NCBI GenBank assembly: GCA_947650365.1
Contig: OX393550.1
Coordinates: forward strand, 72,301,478-72,365,477
Length of the DNA stretch: 64,000 nt
Direction of reading: 5' to 3'
Source: Chamaelirium japonicum
Taxonomy: Eukaryota > Streptophyta > Magnoliopsida > Liliales > Melanthiaceae
Shown here: one piece after another, positions 1 through 10,162 of the stretch
Numbering within the stretch: position 1 is the first letter of the stretch
Layout: each line of letters begins with the position of its first letter
Notes under the pieces: model-generated
What the model was told of the DNA's origin: nothing
Seen by the model: the letters and a program-made list of their open reading frames with translations, nothing else
Databases searched by the model: none
Translations under genes and position numbers: made by a program

Positions 1-395
1 TACGATAGAGGAAATGAGTGGTGGGTGGTGGGTGGTAAGTGGTGGTGGTGATGGTTTTGTGGGTGGTAAGTGGTGGTGGTGGCTAGGCAAAGGGTGATGG
101 TGGTAGAGGTGGGTGGCGACAGTGGTAAAAGTGGGTGGGGGTGGGTTGGAAGTGGGTGGGGGTGGTGGAAGTGGGCTACGATAGAGGAAATGGGTAGTGG
201 TGGATGGATGGTTATGATGGTTGGGCAGTAGGCAACGGTGATAGAGGTGGGTAAGAAGTTGTGGGGGAGGTAGGTTGTAAGCTGGGTGGTGGTGGTGAAA
301 GTGGGCTACAGTGTGGTGTGGAAGTGGGTAGTGGTATTGGTTGATGTAGAAGTAAGCGATGATGGTGGTGGGTGGTGGATGGAAGTGAGCGACAA
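1..395. repeat. GGTGGT-type minisatellite
   Basis: The sequence is an irregular tandem repeat of GTGGTGGTGGGT-like words with interspersed motifs such as GAAGTGGGC and GGTGATAGAGG. Reading frames here are low-complexity His/Pro/Ser strings and are not genes. A reverse-orientation relative lies at 32540-33130. It starts at the window edge, so its true length is unknown. Confidence 0.8.
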
Positions 396-837
396 TTATT
401 ATTTTTTAAGTTGAAACTATGTCCTAATATATAAGGGGAAAAGCCCAATAAGAATATGGGCTAAAGCCCAAAATGACCAAAATTGGATTGGATTGGATTC
501 CAATCTCAGTTCGGTTTGGATCGAATTGAAAATTATTAAAATTGACCAAGGTGGGATCAGTTTAGGTTTAGTCTAAATAGGTTGGTTTCAAACTGATGCA
601 CACTCCTATTGTCATGGGGATCTATCACTAAGTCCCCCAATACAATATCTTTAAAAAAAAAAGGAAGTTAATTAGTCCTAAATCCCTCCACAAGTTGTTA
701 TTTAAGCTCAAGGATACAACTTGTTAGGATATTAGCTAAAGGCCTTCTCGAAAGACACGTTTGTACAGTAAGTCCTGACCGAAAAATATTAACTTTTTTT
801 ATCCTTTAAATTACAAAACTACCACTCCAGCAAATGT
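396..837. other. Intergenic, no gene seen
   Basis: AT-rich sequence with no convincing reading frame. A short stretch at about 480-600 repeats GGATTGGATT and CGGTTTGGAT words, a composition common in degraded plant repeats. Confidence 0.5.
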
Positions 838-1095
838 ATCCATTCGTTTCCAATAAGAGTATCCATTCGTCTTTGGCATGAGTATCCATTCGTCGATTAA
901 CACTATACATGTAGCGATTGCTATATGATTTCACTGTAGCTACTACAGCGAAAACATTATAGCAAGAGTATAGATTCGTCTCCAGAAAGAGTATATATTC
1001 GTCTCCGGAAAGAGTATCTATTCACCTGGTGACACTGTGCATGTTGTGGTTGCTATAATGATTTCATGTAGCAAGAGTATCCATTCGTCATTGAC
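838..1095. repeat. Short interspersed repeat, GTATCCATTCGTC motif
   Basis: The motif AGAGTATCCATTCGTC and close variants (GTATAGATTCGTC, GTATCTATTCACC) recur about seven times at irregular spacing. Between them is a repeated segment around TGTAGCGATTGCTATATGA. No coding potential is seen. Confidence 0.7.
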
Positions 1096-1127
1096 AAATT
1101 TTTAAGTCCATTGTTTGATGATATTCA

Positions 1128-1375
1128 TGTTATTTTGTTGTGATAATATCCATGTTATTTTCTAAAAAGTTAATGTTGATTATATTATCACAATGATAGA
1201 GCTTCAAGAAATTTTGGTCTAAGAGTTTGATTTGTCATATCATAATGATATCCATGTTATTTTCTAAAACTTACCGTTAATTGTATTACCACAATGATAT
1301 TTATGTTATTTTCTAAAAAGTTATTGTTGATTGTATTACCACAATGATATCCATGTTATTTTTAAAAAAAGTTGA
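1128..1375. repeat. About 49-bp tandem repeat
   Basis: Three to four diverged copies of a unit containing AATGATATCCATGTTATTTT, followed by AAAAGTT and GTTGATTGTATTACCAC. The period is about 49-55 bp. It lies just upstream of the transposase remnant and may be part of that element. Confidence 0.65.
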
Positions 1376-1469
1376 TGTTGCTGTATTTTTTAGCATGTTC
1401 ATGTATACAACCTTAGGATTTATATTTGATCTGTCGTATCATATATGAACATAATAGTAATAATGTCTT

Positions 1470-2640
1470 TTTCAAGGTTTCAATAGGCCATGGATAATCT
1501 TGAGAGACAATGCAAACTTTATATATATGCAGCGACTTCACTAGTCGTATTTATGGTGCATACACGTTCTAGAAATTTAACATGCATAAAATATAAAGAT
1601 CGACAACCTCGACGATTAATATACAAGCGATGATAAAGTTTTATCAGAAGTTTACTGTATGAAGATAATGAAACCATGCACGACCAATTGCGCTTGAACC
1701 AGGGAACATTCTTTGAACTTATTGAGACATTAAAAGGAAAGGCCTTAAGGATTCACACCATGTTGACATAGAGGAACAAGTTGCCATGTTCTTATATTTT
1801 CTTGGACATAATAAGAGGATGAGGGGTTGTTATATTTTCTTGGACATAATAAGAGGATGAGGGGTTGTTAAATTCGATTTTTGTAGATATGTGTCTATAG
1901 TCCATTGTCAATTTACTCTGTTTTTAAGAACAATTATAAAATTATATAGAGATGTTATCAAGCAACTTGCTCCAATAATTAAAACAATGCTACCTGGACC
2001 TCCAAGGGCATGCCACCATTACTTTGAGGTATTTAGAGTCTCTTACAAGAAAAAATTTATACTACACATCTTAATAAATTTTTAACTGAATATTTATATT
2101 TTTTATCCTTAGAATTATATCGGGGTCATTGATGGTACTTATATCCCAGGGATGGTACCTCCAAAAGACCAAACTAGATATCAAACAAGAAAAGAAAGAA
2201 TTTCTCAAAATTCCATGGCAATAGTAGGGTTCAATATGAAATTCATATAAGTTTTGGCTGGATGGGAAGGATCGACAAAGGATTCAAAGATATTACAATA
2301 TGCTATCAGAGATAATCCAACAAAGTTGATAATCTCTGTAGATAAATATATATGCAACTTTAGCATTCATTATTTTAAATTATATTAAAAATTATCATGA
2401 TGTTTTCTTTATTAATATAGGTAAATACTACCTAGTAGATACTAGTTATGTATATTAACTAAGATTTCTTGCTCCTTATTGTGGAGTCAGATATCATAGG
2501 TTTGAGCATAGGGGAAATGCCCTTGCAAATGCACGAGAGTTATTTAACTATCGTCACTCATCACATCGCAATGTCATCGAACATATATTTGGATTGATAA
2601 AAAATATTAGACCGTATTGAGGACATAACCTTTTTTTTTA
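1470..2640 (+). pseudogene. PIF/Harbinger DDE transposase remnant
   Basis: This is a decayed transposase of the PIF/Harbinger superfamily (DDE_Tnp_4 nuclease), which cuts and pastes its own element in the nucleus. Seen in the three frames: an N-terminal part with EEQVAMFLYFLGHNKRMRG (about 1770-1825), then the catalytic core after a probable intron (donor near 2027, acceptor near 2111). The core reads VIDGTYIPG (first D), AGWEGSTKDSKILQ (second D), LAPYCGVRYH and RNVIEHIFG (third acid, E). These words are diagnostic of the family. The frame is broken by in-frame stops, for example within the stretch before VLAGWEG near 2250 and near 2455, and by a 38-bp tandem duplication. It is therefore a dead copy. 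Its usual partner, a Myb/SANT-like protein, follows at 3115-4067 on the same strand. Confidence 0.82.
1793..1868 (+). repeat. 38-bp tandem duplication inside transposase remnant
   Basis: Two adjacent identical 38-bp copies beginning TATATTTTCTTGGACATAAT at 1793 and 1831. Because 38 is not a multiple of three, it shifts the transposase reading frame. Confidence 0.9.
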
Positions 2641-3114
2641 ATATTAAGATATAGATAAAGGTAGTATTAGCCTATTGTATACTTTATAATTTTTTCATGA
2701 TTGTCGATCCGATAGATCTATTAGAAAACGAGCCTGACATTAACACCGAAGATCATGATCCAAACGAGCAGGTCGATGAAGTCACAAATCTAGAGCCAAA
2801 TGAGAAATGAAATATAAAAAATAAAATAAAATTACTACATAAATGTGGAATAAATATTATCACTAAAATTATGTACTCCAAAATTTTATAAAATTTCTTC
2901 TTTGTTTGAGTATTTATTTATTTGGTAATAAAATGGTTATGTAATGATGTCGGTTATGTAATGAATAAAATGGTTATGTCAGAGTATTGGTTTATGAAAT
3001 ATCTTCTTTTAGTATTGTTATAAAGTTATATACTTTTATGCTTTGATATTTATTACTTTTCTAATCCTGAATATTATGCATACTTATATGTTTATTTGAG
3101 AATTGTTTATTAGG

Positions 3115-4067
3115 ATGAGTCAGTTAAGCACATAAGCAATAAAGAAGAAGTATGCGATATGGACACAAGATATGAATCAAGTGGAAATGGATGTATTTGT
3201 TGAAGAATATCACAAGGACAATAAGGCTGAGAATGGTTAGAAACCACAAGCTTTTCAGGCTGTCATTGATGCAATCGAGACTCGATTACAACTTAAATGA
3301 CTAAAGATAGCATCCGAAGCTGTATGAAAACTTGGAGGAAAATATAAACTATAATAGCAGATCTCCTAAACCAAAGCTGCTTTGGGTGGAACGACATTAC
3401 TAAGATGGTAGATGCACTAGACAGTGCTTGGAATGATTACCTTAATGTATATAAAAATTTTAAATAATATATTTTATATTCATGAATATTATTTGAATAT
3501 TTTTTTAAATGAGTTCGTTTTTACAGAGTCACTCTGGTGCAGCACAATACCGTAATAAATCTATACCAAATTACGATAAACTCACCATTATCATTGGAAA
3601 TGACCAGTCAATTGGCATTGGTGCAATGTCTGGCATTAAAGCTGAAATAGCCGAAGAACATGCAGCTACATTAGAGGGTGTGAGATTGGATAATCTAGAT
3701 TCTACATTTGACTTATAAAATGATTAAAATAATACTACAAATTCATCTCCGGCTCTACGAGCAATACCTTCATCAAGTCGGGGTAGTACCAGATCAAATA
3801 CGAAGAGGAAGAAAACATGTGATTGGTGTGCTGAGGAAATATCGAGATCATCTCCACAATGAAAGTGCTGATGCTATTCAGTCCACATCGGGAAAGGTGG
3901 AAGTCAATAAGTTGATGGATGATGTGGTGAAAATTAAAGAATTAGATGAAAGTTTCAAAGTAGATATAGTTGAGTTTTTATCGTTGGACTCCAAGAAGGC
4001 GGACTTTTTTCTAGCGTTACCAAAGGTCATGCAAAAGACGTGGCTGATAAAACGTCTTTCACAATGA
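3115..4067 (+). pseudogene. Myb/SANT-like domain protein of PIF/Harbinger element (degraded)
   Basis: Two-gene PIF/Harbinger elements encode, besides the transposase, a Myb/SANT-like DNA-binding protein (Myb_DNA-bind_3 family) that helps recruit transposase to element ends. Here a start at about 3116 leads into words of that domain: YAIWTQDMNQVEMDVFVEEY, FQAVIDAIETRLQ, then CFGWNDITKMVDALDSAWNDY (about 3370-3440). After an intron with acceptor TTTTTACAG near 3526 come the downstream words SHSGAAQYRNK and NYDKLTIIIGND (about 3527-3600). The tail to 4067, with DSKKADFFLALP, resembles the C-terminal region of host L10-interacting MYB-like relatives. Several in-frame stops and frame changes, for example after AENG near 3240 and near 3300 and 3715, show it is not functional. 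The open stretches 3509-3718 and 3708-4067 are pieces of it. Confidence 0.78.
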
Positions 4068-4499
4068 TTAACTTGTTTATGCTTTCAAAATAAGTTAATA
4101 ATTACTTAAGTACTTATCTAGATTGGGTTACTTATTTTTAGTTATGATATATGTTGTATGTCAAATTTTGTTTCCTAAGATTCTAAATTAGCCTTAGACG
4201 ACCGGTATAATGTTTTGATAATTGTAGTATGTTGTCTCTTTTGTTAATTGAAACTAGTGGAATTATGATTTTGTTGAGTTTGGTGGTGATATTGCTGCTT
4301 ACAAGTCATGTTGGCAATGTGCTTGCGTGTCTGCACATACAGACATATTTGAGGATAAAAAAATAATTTCGAAATGGTTATTCAATTCTACAGGTTGGAC
4401 AATATTTACAAATGCATGAAGACTGCAAGTTGAATCCCAAAGAAAAGAAGTTGAATCCGAAATAAATATATTGTCCTATATTTTTTACGAGACAATAAT

Positions 4500-4694
4500 T
4501 TTTTTATATTTTAATTTTGCCACGGTCTAAAAGAACACTAAAAATTGATGCCTCAAGAAAAAAATGTTGGAATTTTCCAGTGCAAAAGAACACCGGAAAT
4601 TTATTTCCTGAGACATCAATTGTATGCGTAATATGTTGCCTAGAAAATTAATTTTCCTAGGTGATCTTTTACTCGCGAAAAGAACGGACCCTAA
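4500..4694. mobile_element. Right terminal region of PIF/Harbinger element
   Basis: The stretch ends in ACTCGCGAAAAGAACGGACCC at 4691, followed directly by TAA. Upstream are repeated subterminal words of the type AAAAGAACAC, and the inverted word pair AAAATTAATTTTCCTAGG. A 3-bp TAA/TTA target and a GGGTCCGTT-type terminus fit PIF/Harbinger. The matching left terminus is not recognisable in the window, so the element boundaries are only half supported. Confidence 0.55.
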
Positions 4695-5942
4695 AAGGAC
4701 TTAACGCTAATTCACAAGGAAAAAAAACCCTAAGGTTATTCGGATTCAAAATTCAAATCCAACACCGTACGTAGGGGAGTTGTATCCCAGGGGAATCAAA
4801 TCTAACACGATCGAGGAGTGAAACCGGATCCCATCCACGGACGGAAGAGGTGTTCTATCACCGCCTTCAACGCCGCTGATCACCAAAATAAACTTATCAT
4901 CACCAAACCAGAGAAAGAGAGAGAGAGAGAATATCGTAGCCCAAGAGAGAGAGAGAGAATATCGCCGCCCACGAGAGAAAGACCATATCGCCACCCAAGA
5001 GAGAGAGAGACCATATCGCCGCCAAAAACTCTCCTTGATCTCCCGAATCCAGCCATGAAGGAGAGAGGAAAGAATCCCCATAAATTCCGAAATCAACAAA
5101 AAATTGTTTTTCTCTCAGAAGCGAATGTACTCAATCGGACGGACTCAGACGATTCAATCGGACGGATCCTTTACCTCCCGATCTTCTTTATTATATTAGA
5201 TAGCATCTGTTAAAAGGACTTAATGCTAATTTACCGGAAAAAAAATCCCTAAGGTTATTCAGATTCAAAATTCAAATCCAACATCGTAGGGGAGTTGTAC
5301 CCCAGAGGAATCAAATCCAACACGGTTGAGGAGTGAAACCGGATCCCATTCACGGATGGTTGGTGTGTTCTATCACCACCTTCAACGCCGCTAATCACCA
5401 AAATAAACCTATCATCACCAAACTGGAGAGAGAGAATATCGCCGCCCAAGAAAGAAAGAGAGAGAGAAAATATCGCCGCCCGAGAGAGAGAGAGAGACCA
5501 TATCGCTGCCCAAGAGAGAGACAGAGACCATATCACCGCCCAAAAACTCTCCTTGATCTCCCGAATCCAGCCATGGAGGAGAGAGGAAAGAATCCTTGTA
5601 AAATCCGAAATCAACAAAAAATTGTTTTTCTCTCAGAAGCAAACATACTCAATCTGACGAACTCAGACGATTCAATCGGATGGCTCCTTTATCTCCCAAT
5701 CTTCTTTATTATATTAAATAGCATCTGTTAAAAGGACTTAACACTAATTTATCAGGAAAAAAAACCCTAAGGTTATTCGGATTCAAAATTCAAATCCAAC
5801 ACCGTAGGAGAGTTGTACCGCAGGGGAATCAAATCCAACACGGTCGAGGAGTGAAACCGGATCCCATCCACGGACGGTAGGGGTGTTCTATCACACCCTT
5901 CAACGCCACTGATCACCAAAAAAAACCTATCATCACCAAATC

Positions 5943-5987
<45 letters not shown>

Positions 5988-6481
5988 CGCCGCCCAAGAG
6001 AGAGAATATCGCTGCCCAAGAGATAGAGAGAGAGAGACCATATTGCCGCCCAAGAGAGAGAGAGAGACCATATCGCCGCCCAAACTCTCCTTGATCTCCC
6101 GAATCCAGCCATGGAGGAGAGAGGAAAGAATTCCCGTAAATTCCGAAATCAACAAAAAATTATTTTTCTCTCAGAAGGAAACATACTCAATCGGACGGAC
6201 TTAGACGATTCAATCGGATGGCTCCTTTATCTCCCGATCTTCTTTATTATATTAGATAGCATCTATTAAAAGGACTTAACGCTAATTTACCCGGAAAAAA
6301 AAACCCTAAAGGTATTCAGATTCAAAATTCAAATCCAACACCGTAGGGGAGTTGTACCGCAAGGGAATCAAATCCAACACGGTCGAGGAGTGAAACCGGA
6401 TCCCATCCATGGACAGTAGGGGTGTTCTATCACCGCCTTCAACGCCACTGCTCACCAAAATAAACTATCATCACCAAACCG

Positions 6482-6513
<32 letters not shown>

Positions 6514-6980
6514 CGCCATCCAAGAGAGAGAGAGAGAAAATATCGCCGCCCAAGAGAGAGAGAGAGAACATATCGCCGCCCAAAAACTCTCCTTGATCTC
6601 CCGAATCCAGCCATGGAGGAGAGAGGAAAGAATCCCCATAAATTCCGAAATCAACAAAAAATTATTTTTCTCTCAGAAGCGAACGTACTCAATCGGACGG
6701 ACTCAGGCGATTCAATCAGACGGCTCCTTTATCTTCCGATCTTCTTTATTACATTAGATAGCATCTGTTAAAAGGACTTAACAGTAATTTACCGAGAAAA
6801 AAACCCTAAGGTTATTCGGATTCAAAATTCGAATCTAACACCATAGGGGTGTTGTACCGCAGGGGAATCAAATCCAACACGGTCGAGGAGTGAAACCGGA
6901 TCCTATCCACGGATGGTAGGGGTGTTCTATCACCGCCTTCAACGTCGCTAATCACCAAAATAAACCTATCATCACCAAAC

Positions 6981-7016
<36 letters not shown>

Positions 7017-7231
7017 ATCGCCACCCAAGAGAGAGAGAGAGAGAGAGAGAATATTGCCGCCCAAAAACTCTCCTTGATCTTCCAAATCCAGCCATGGAGG
7101 AGAGAGGAAAGAATCCCCGTAAATTCCTAAATCAACAAAAAATTGTTTTTCTCTCAGAAGCGAACATACTCAATCGGACGGACTCAGACGATTCAATCGG
7201 ACGGCTCCTTTATCTCCCTATCTTTTTTATT

Positions 7232-7590
7232 ACTAGTGCATGCCCGTGCCTATCGGCACTATAGCAGACCGCCTTCGGCAACGAAACACTTTCGACGACA
7301 ACACCGGCATTCATAGGGACACCCATTTCCTCGTACGTACCGATTGGCGCAAAGTGGACACCTTCGGCAAGACCAACTCCCTCTTCCCCTATAATCGATC
7401 AATCACAGATGTTTCTGTTCAAACGGATTCCTCGAGATCAACCCGATGGTTTGGGGCAGCCAATCACGGGATGAACGGTCAAGTTTAGTGCAATTTTAAT
7501 AGGCCGGGATTTTAGGGATTTAGTGCAGTTTAAATGAGTTAGTGCAATTTTAATAGGCCGGGATTTTAGGGATTTAGTGTAGTTTAAATG
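7232..7590 (+). mobile_element. Truncated copy of small insertion element (CTAGTGCATGCCCGTGC type)
   Basis: This begins ACTAGTGCATGCCCGTGCC right after CTTTTTTATT, the same array position as the copy at 8223. It ends inside a diverged GTTTAAATGAG repeat, then jumps into the GA tract of an array unit, so its right part is missing. A 60-bp internal segment (TTAGTGCAATTTTAATAGGCC) is duplicated at about 7487-7590. Superfamily is unknown; a non-autonomous element is likely. Confidence 0.65.
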
Positions 7591-7975
7591 AGAGAGAGTG
7601 AAAATATCGCCGCCCAAGAGAGAGAGAGAGAGAACATATCGCCGCCCAAAAACTCTCCTTGATCTCCCGAATCCAGCCATGGAGGAGAGAGGAAAGAATC
7701 CCCATAAATTCCGAAATCAACAAAAAATTGTTTTTCTCTCATAAGCGAACGTACTCAATTGGACGGACTCAGGCGATTCAATCAGACAGCTCCTTTATCT
7801 TCCGATCTTCTTTATTACATTAGATAGCATCTGTTAAAAGGACTTAACAGTAATTTACCGAGAAAAAAACCCTAAGGTTATTCGGATTCAAAATTCGAAT
7901 CTAACACCATAGGGGAGTTGTACCGCAGGGGAATCAAATCCAACACGGTCGAGGATAAACCTATCATCACCAAAC

Positions 7976-8013
<38 letters not shown>

Positions 8014-8222
8014 CGCCACCCAAGAGAGAGAGAGAGAGAGAATATTACTGCCCAAAAACTCTCCTTGATCTTTCAAATCCAGCCATGGAGGAGAGAGGAA
8101 AGAATCCCCGTAAATTTCTAAATCAACAAAAAATTGTTTTTCTCTCAGAAGCGAACGTACTCAATCGGACGGACTCAGACGATTCAATTGGACGGCTCCT
8201 TTATCTCCCTATCTTTTTTATT

Positions 8223-8682
8223 ACTAGTGCATGCCCGTGCCTATCGGCACTATAGCGGACTGCCTTCGGCAACGAAACACTTTCGACGACAACACCGGCA
8301 TTCATAGGGACACCCATTTTCTCGTACGTACCGATTGGCGCAAAGTGGACACCTTCGGCAGGACCAACTCCCTCTTCCCCTATAATCGATCAATCACAGA
8401 TGTTTCTGTTCAAACGGATTCCTCAAGATCGACCCGATGGTTTGGGGCAGCCAATCACGGGATGAACGATCAAGTTTAGTGCAATTTTAATAGGCCGGAA
8501 TTTTAGGGGTTTAGTGCAGTTTAAATGAGTTAGGATTTAAAACCAAGGAGAGATCGTGCGTTGATTTTTAAACGAATTGTTAGATCTATTTGGTTTATTT
8601 TTATCTAGTCAGCTTGTCCTAGTCAGTTTTTTTGTTCTGATTTGTCCGGTCAGCACAAAACCGACATCCCTTGTTATATAGA
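8223..8682 (+). mobile_element. Small non-autonomous insertion element, full copy (about 460 bp)
   Basis: Boundaries are read by comparison with uninterrupted neighbouring units, which run CTTCTTTATTATATTAGAT. Here the same site is split by a segment starting ACTAGTGCATGCCCGTGCC and ending TTGTTATATAG. It matches 7232-7590 over its first roughly 300 bp. Terminal inverted repeats are very short or absent. An 82-codon open frame (8231-8479) is shared by both copies, but the changes between copies are mostly amino-acid changing, which argues against a selected protein. It may be a Helitron-like or MITE-like element; class unresolved. Confidence 0.65.
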
Positions 8683-8965
8683 TATTAGATAGCATCTGTT
8701 ACGAGGACTTAACCCTAATTTACCGGAAAAAAAAAAAACCTAAGGCTAGTCGGATTCAAATTCAAATCCAACTCCAACACGTTGGAGGAGTAAACCGGAC
8801 CCAATCCACGCACGCTAGGGGTGTTCTGTCACCTCCTTCATCGCCGCTGATAAATCTATCATCACCTAACCGGAGAGAGAGAGCATATCGCCGCCCGCCC
8901 AAGAGAGAAAGAGAGAGAGAGCATATCGCCGCCCAAAAACTCTCCTTGATCTCCTGAATCCAGCC

Positions 8966-10162
8966 ATGGAGGAGAGAGGAAAGAACCGAAATCGATCCTT
9001 GGCGGCGGAGAGGTCTCCGATGAGACGCCGTTCCGCCCGGAAACCCCCAAAACATCTCCTTTGTATCCCAAATCAAACCATGGAGGAGGAGGAGAGGTCT
9101 CCATCGAAGAGGCGCCGTTTCGCCCCAACAAATCAAACCATGGGGGAGGAGGAGGAGGAGGGGGAGAGGAGGTCTCTGAAGAAGAAGAGAGGCCCTTCCG
9201 CCGCCCCAAAAGATCTCCTTTTTTTCCTAAATCGAACCCCGAGGAGACTTTTTTGTTGCCCAAGTCGCCTCGACCGAATCAGCGCGCTACCGGTCGACAT
9301 CCGCCTCCACATCCTTTCCTTCCTCACCACCAAGTCCGCCGTGAAGATGGGCGTCCTATCTAAGAGATGGGCGCGCCTCTGGACCTCCTCTCCCGTCCTC
9401 CGCTTCGATCAGCAGGAGTTTGTAGCTGCCGCCGGCACCACCAGCTTTGTGAACTTCGTGGACCGGGCACTGGCCCGCCGCCGCCATGGTGGTAGCATAA
9501 CACGATTCGAGCTGTGGTGGAAGCATGGCTTCAGCATCTCCAAGGCGGAGGCATGGTTGCGCTACGCGATCAGCCGCAACGTCCAGGAGCTTGTGCTCTC
9601 AATGTGGTCCTCCCGGCAAAACCCATTGATCGTGCCCCATAACATCTTCTGCTGCCCATCTCTACAGCACTTGGTTGTGGAAGCATTGGAATCCCCCGCC
9701 GCCATCAACGAACACGAGTCTGCCAGAGTACGAGGGGTACCCAGCTCCATGAGTTTGAGCAAGCTCAGGATCCTGAGGCTTCAGAGCATAATAGCCGACC
9801 CCGGATTCCTCACTCAACTCACCTCTAACTGTCCTCTACTCGAATCTCTAAAGATTGCAGTTCAGGGCCACGGCGCCGTCCACATCAATGCACCCAATCT
9901 TTGGAAATTGGCTCTGCGCTGGGATACATTTGAAAAATATTCCAGCATTAGAATCTCGGCACCAAGGCTCCAAATATTGTACTATGATTTCACCTTCCAC
10001 ATTCCGGATATCACTCTCGAAGAACTTCCGTCGTCGTTAGCATCTGCGTGCATTTGTTGTTCCAAGAAAACTGATGGCAACGATGCCAAGCTGCTTCGCA
10101 TTCTCACCGGTCTTCGTAACACCAAAACCCAAGCCCTGGTTTTGAAGATTGAGACGATCCAG
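8966..10162 (+). CDS. F-box/FBD gene exon 1
   Basis: Encodes the N-terminal extension, F-box and LRR-like region (399 codons). It ends GACGATCCAG before the donor GTATGG at 10163. The open frame runs on to 10273, but after ETIQ the residues no longer resemble the family, which supports the splice. High GC content contrasts with the AT-rich intron. Confidence 0.88.

Larger units (their letters stand above)
4692..8965 (+). repeat. Tandem array of about 0.5-kb units repeating the F-box gene 5' flank and start codon
   Basis: Unit starts marked by TTAAAAGGACTTAAC-like words lie near 4693, 5212, 5730, 6267, 6770, 7835 and 8699, a spacing of about 503-536 bp apart from the interrupted units. Each unit holds ACCCTAAGGTTATTCGGATTC, then a GA-rich tract with CATATCGCCGCCC words, then CTCCTTGATCTCCCGAATCC followed by the start context GCCATGGAGGAGAGAGG. 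In units 1-6 the ATG opens a reading frame of about 50-55 codons ending at TTAA of the next unit. In the last unit the same ATG (8966) begins the real F-box gene. The array therefore looks like amplified promoter, leader and start codon. Polymorphic (GA)n runs within units, for example at 5945-5983 and 6480-6510, are further microsatellites. Confidence 0.9.

Noticed and set aside
4818..5213. Series of 120-130-codon frames in the 0.5-kb array, both strands
   Set aside because: They run through GA-rich repeats and recur because the unit recurs. At most the short frames after each ATGGAGGAG could be upstream frames.
7240..7488. 82-codon frame repeated at 8231-8479 as a possible conserved small protein
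   Set aside because: The two copies belong to a duplicated insertion element, and most differences between them change the amino acid, so there is no sign of protein-level constraint.
9854..10040. Frames inside F-box exon 1 in other phases
   Set aside because: Shadows of the F-box coding frame, which has domain support throughout.
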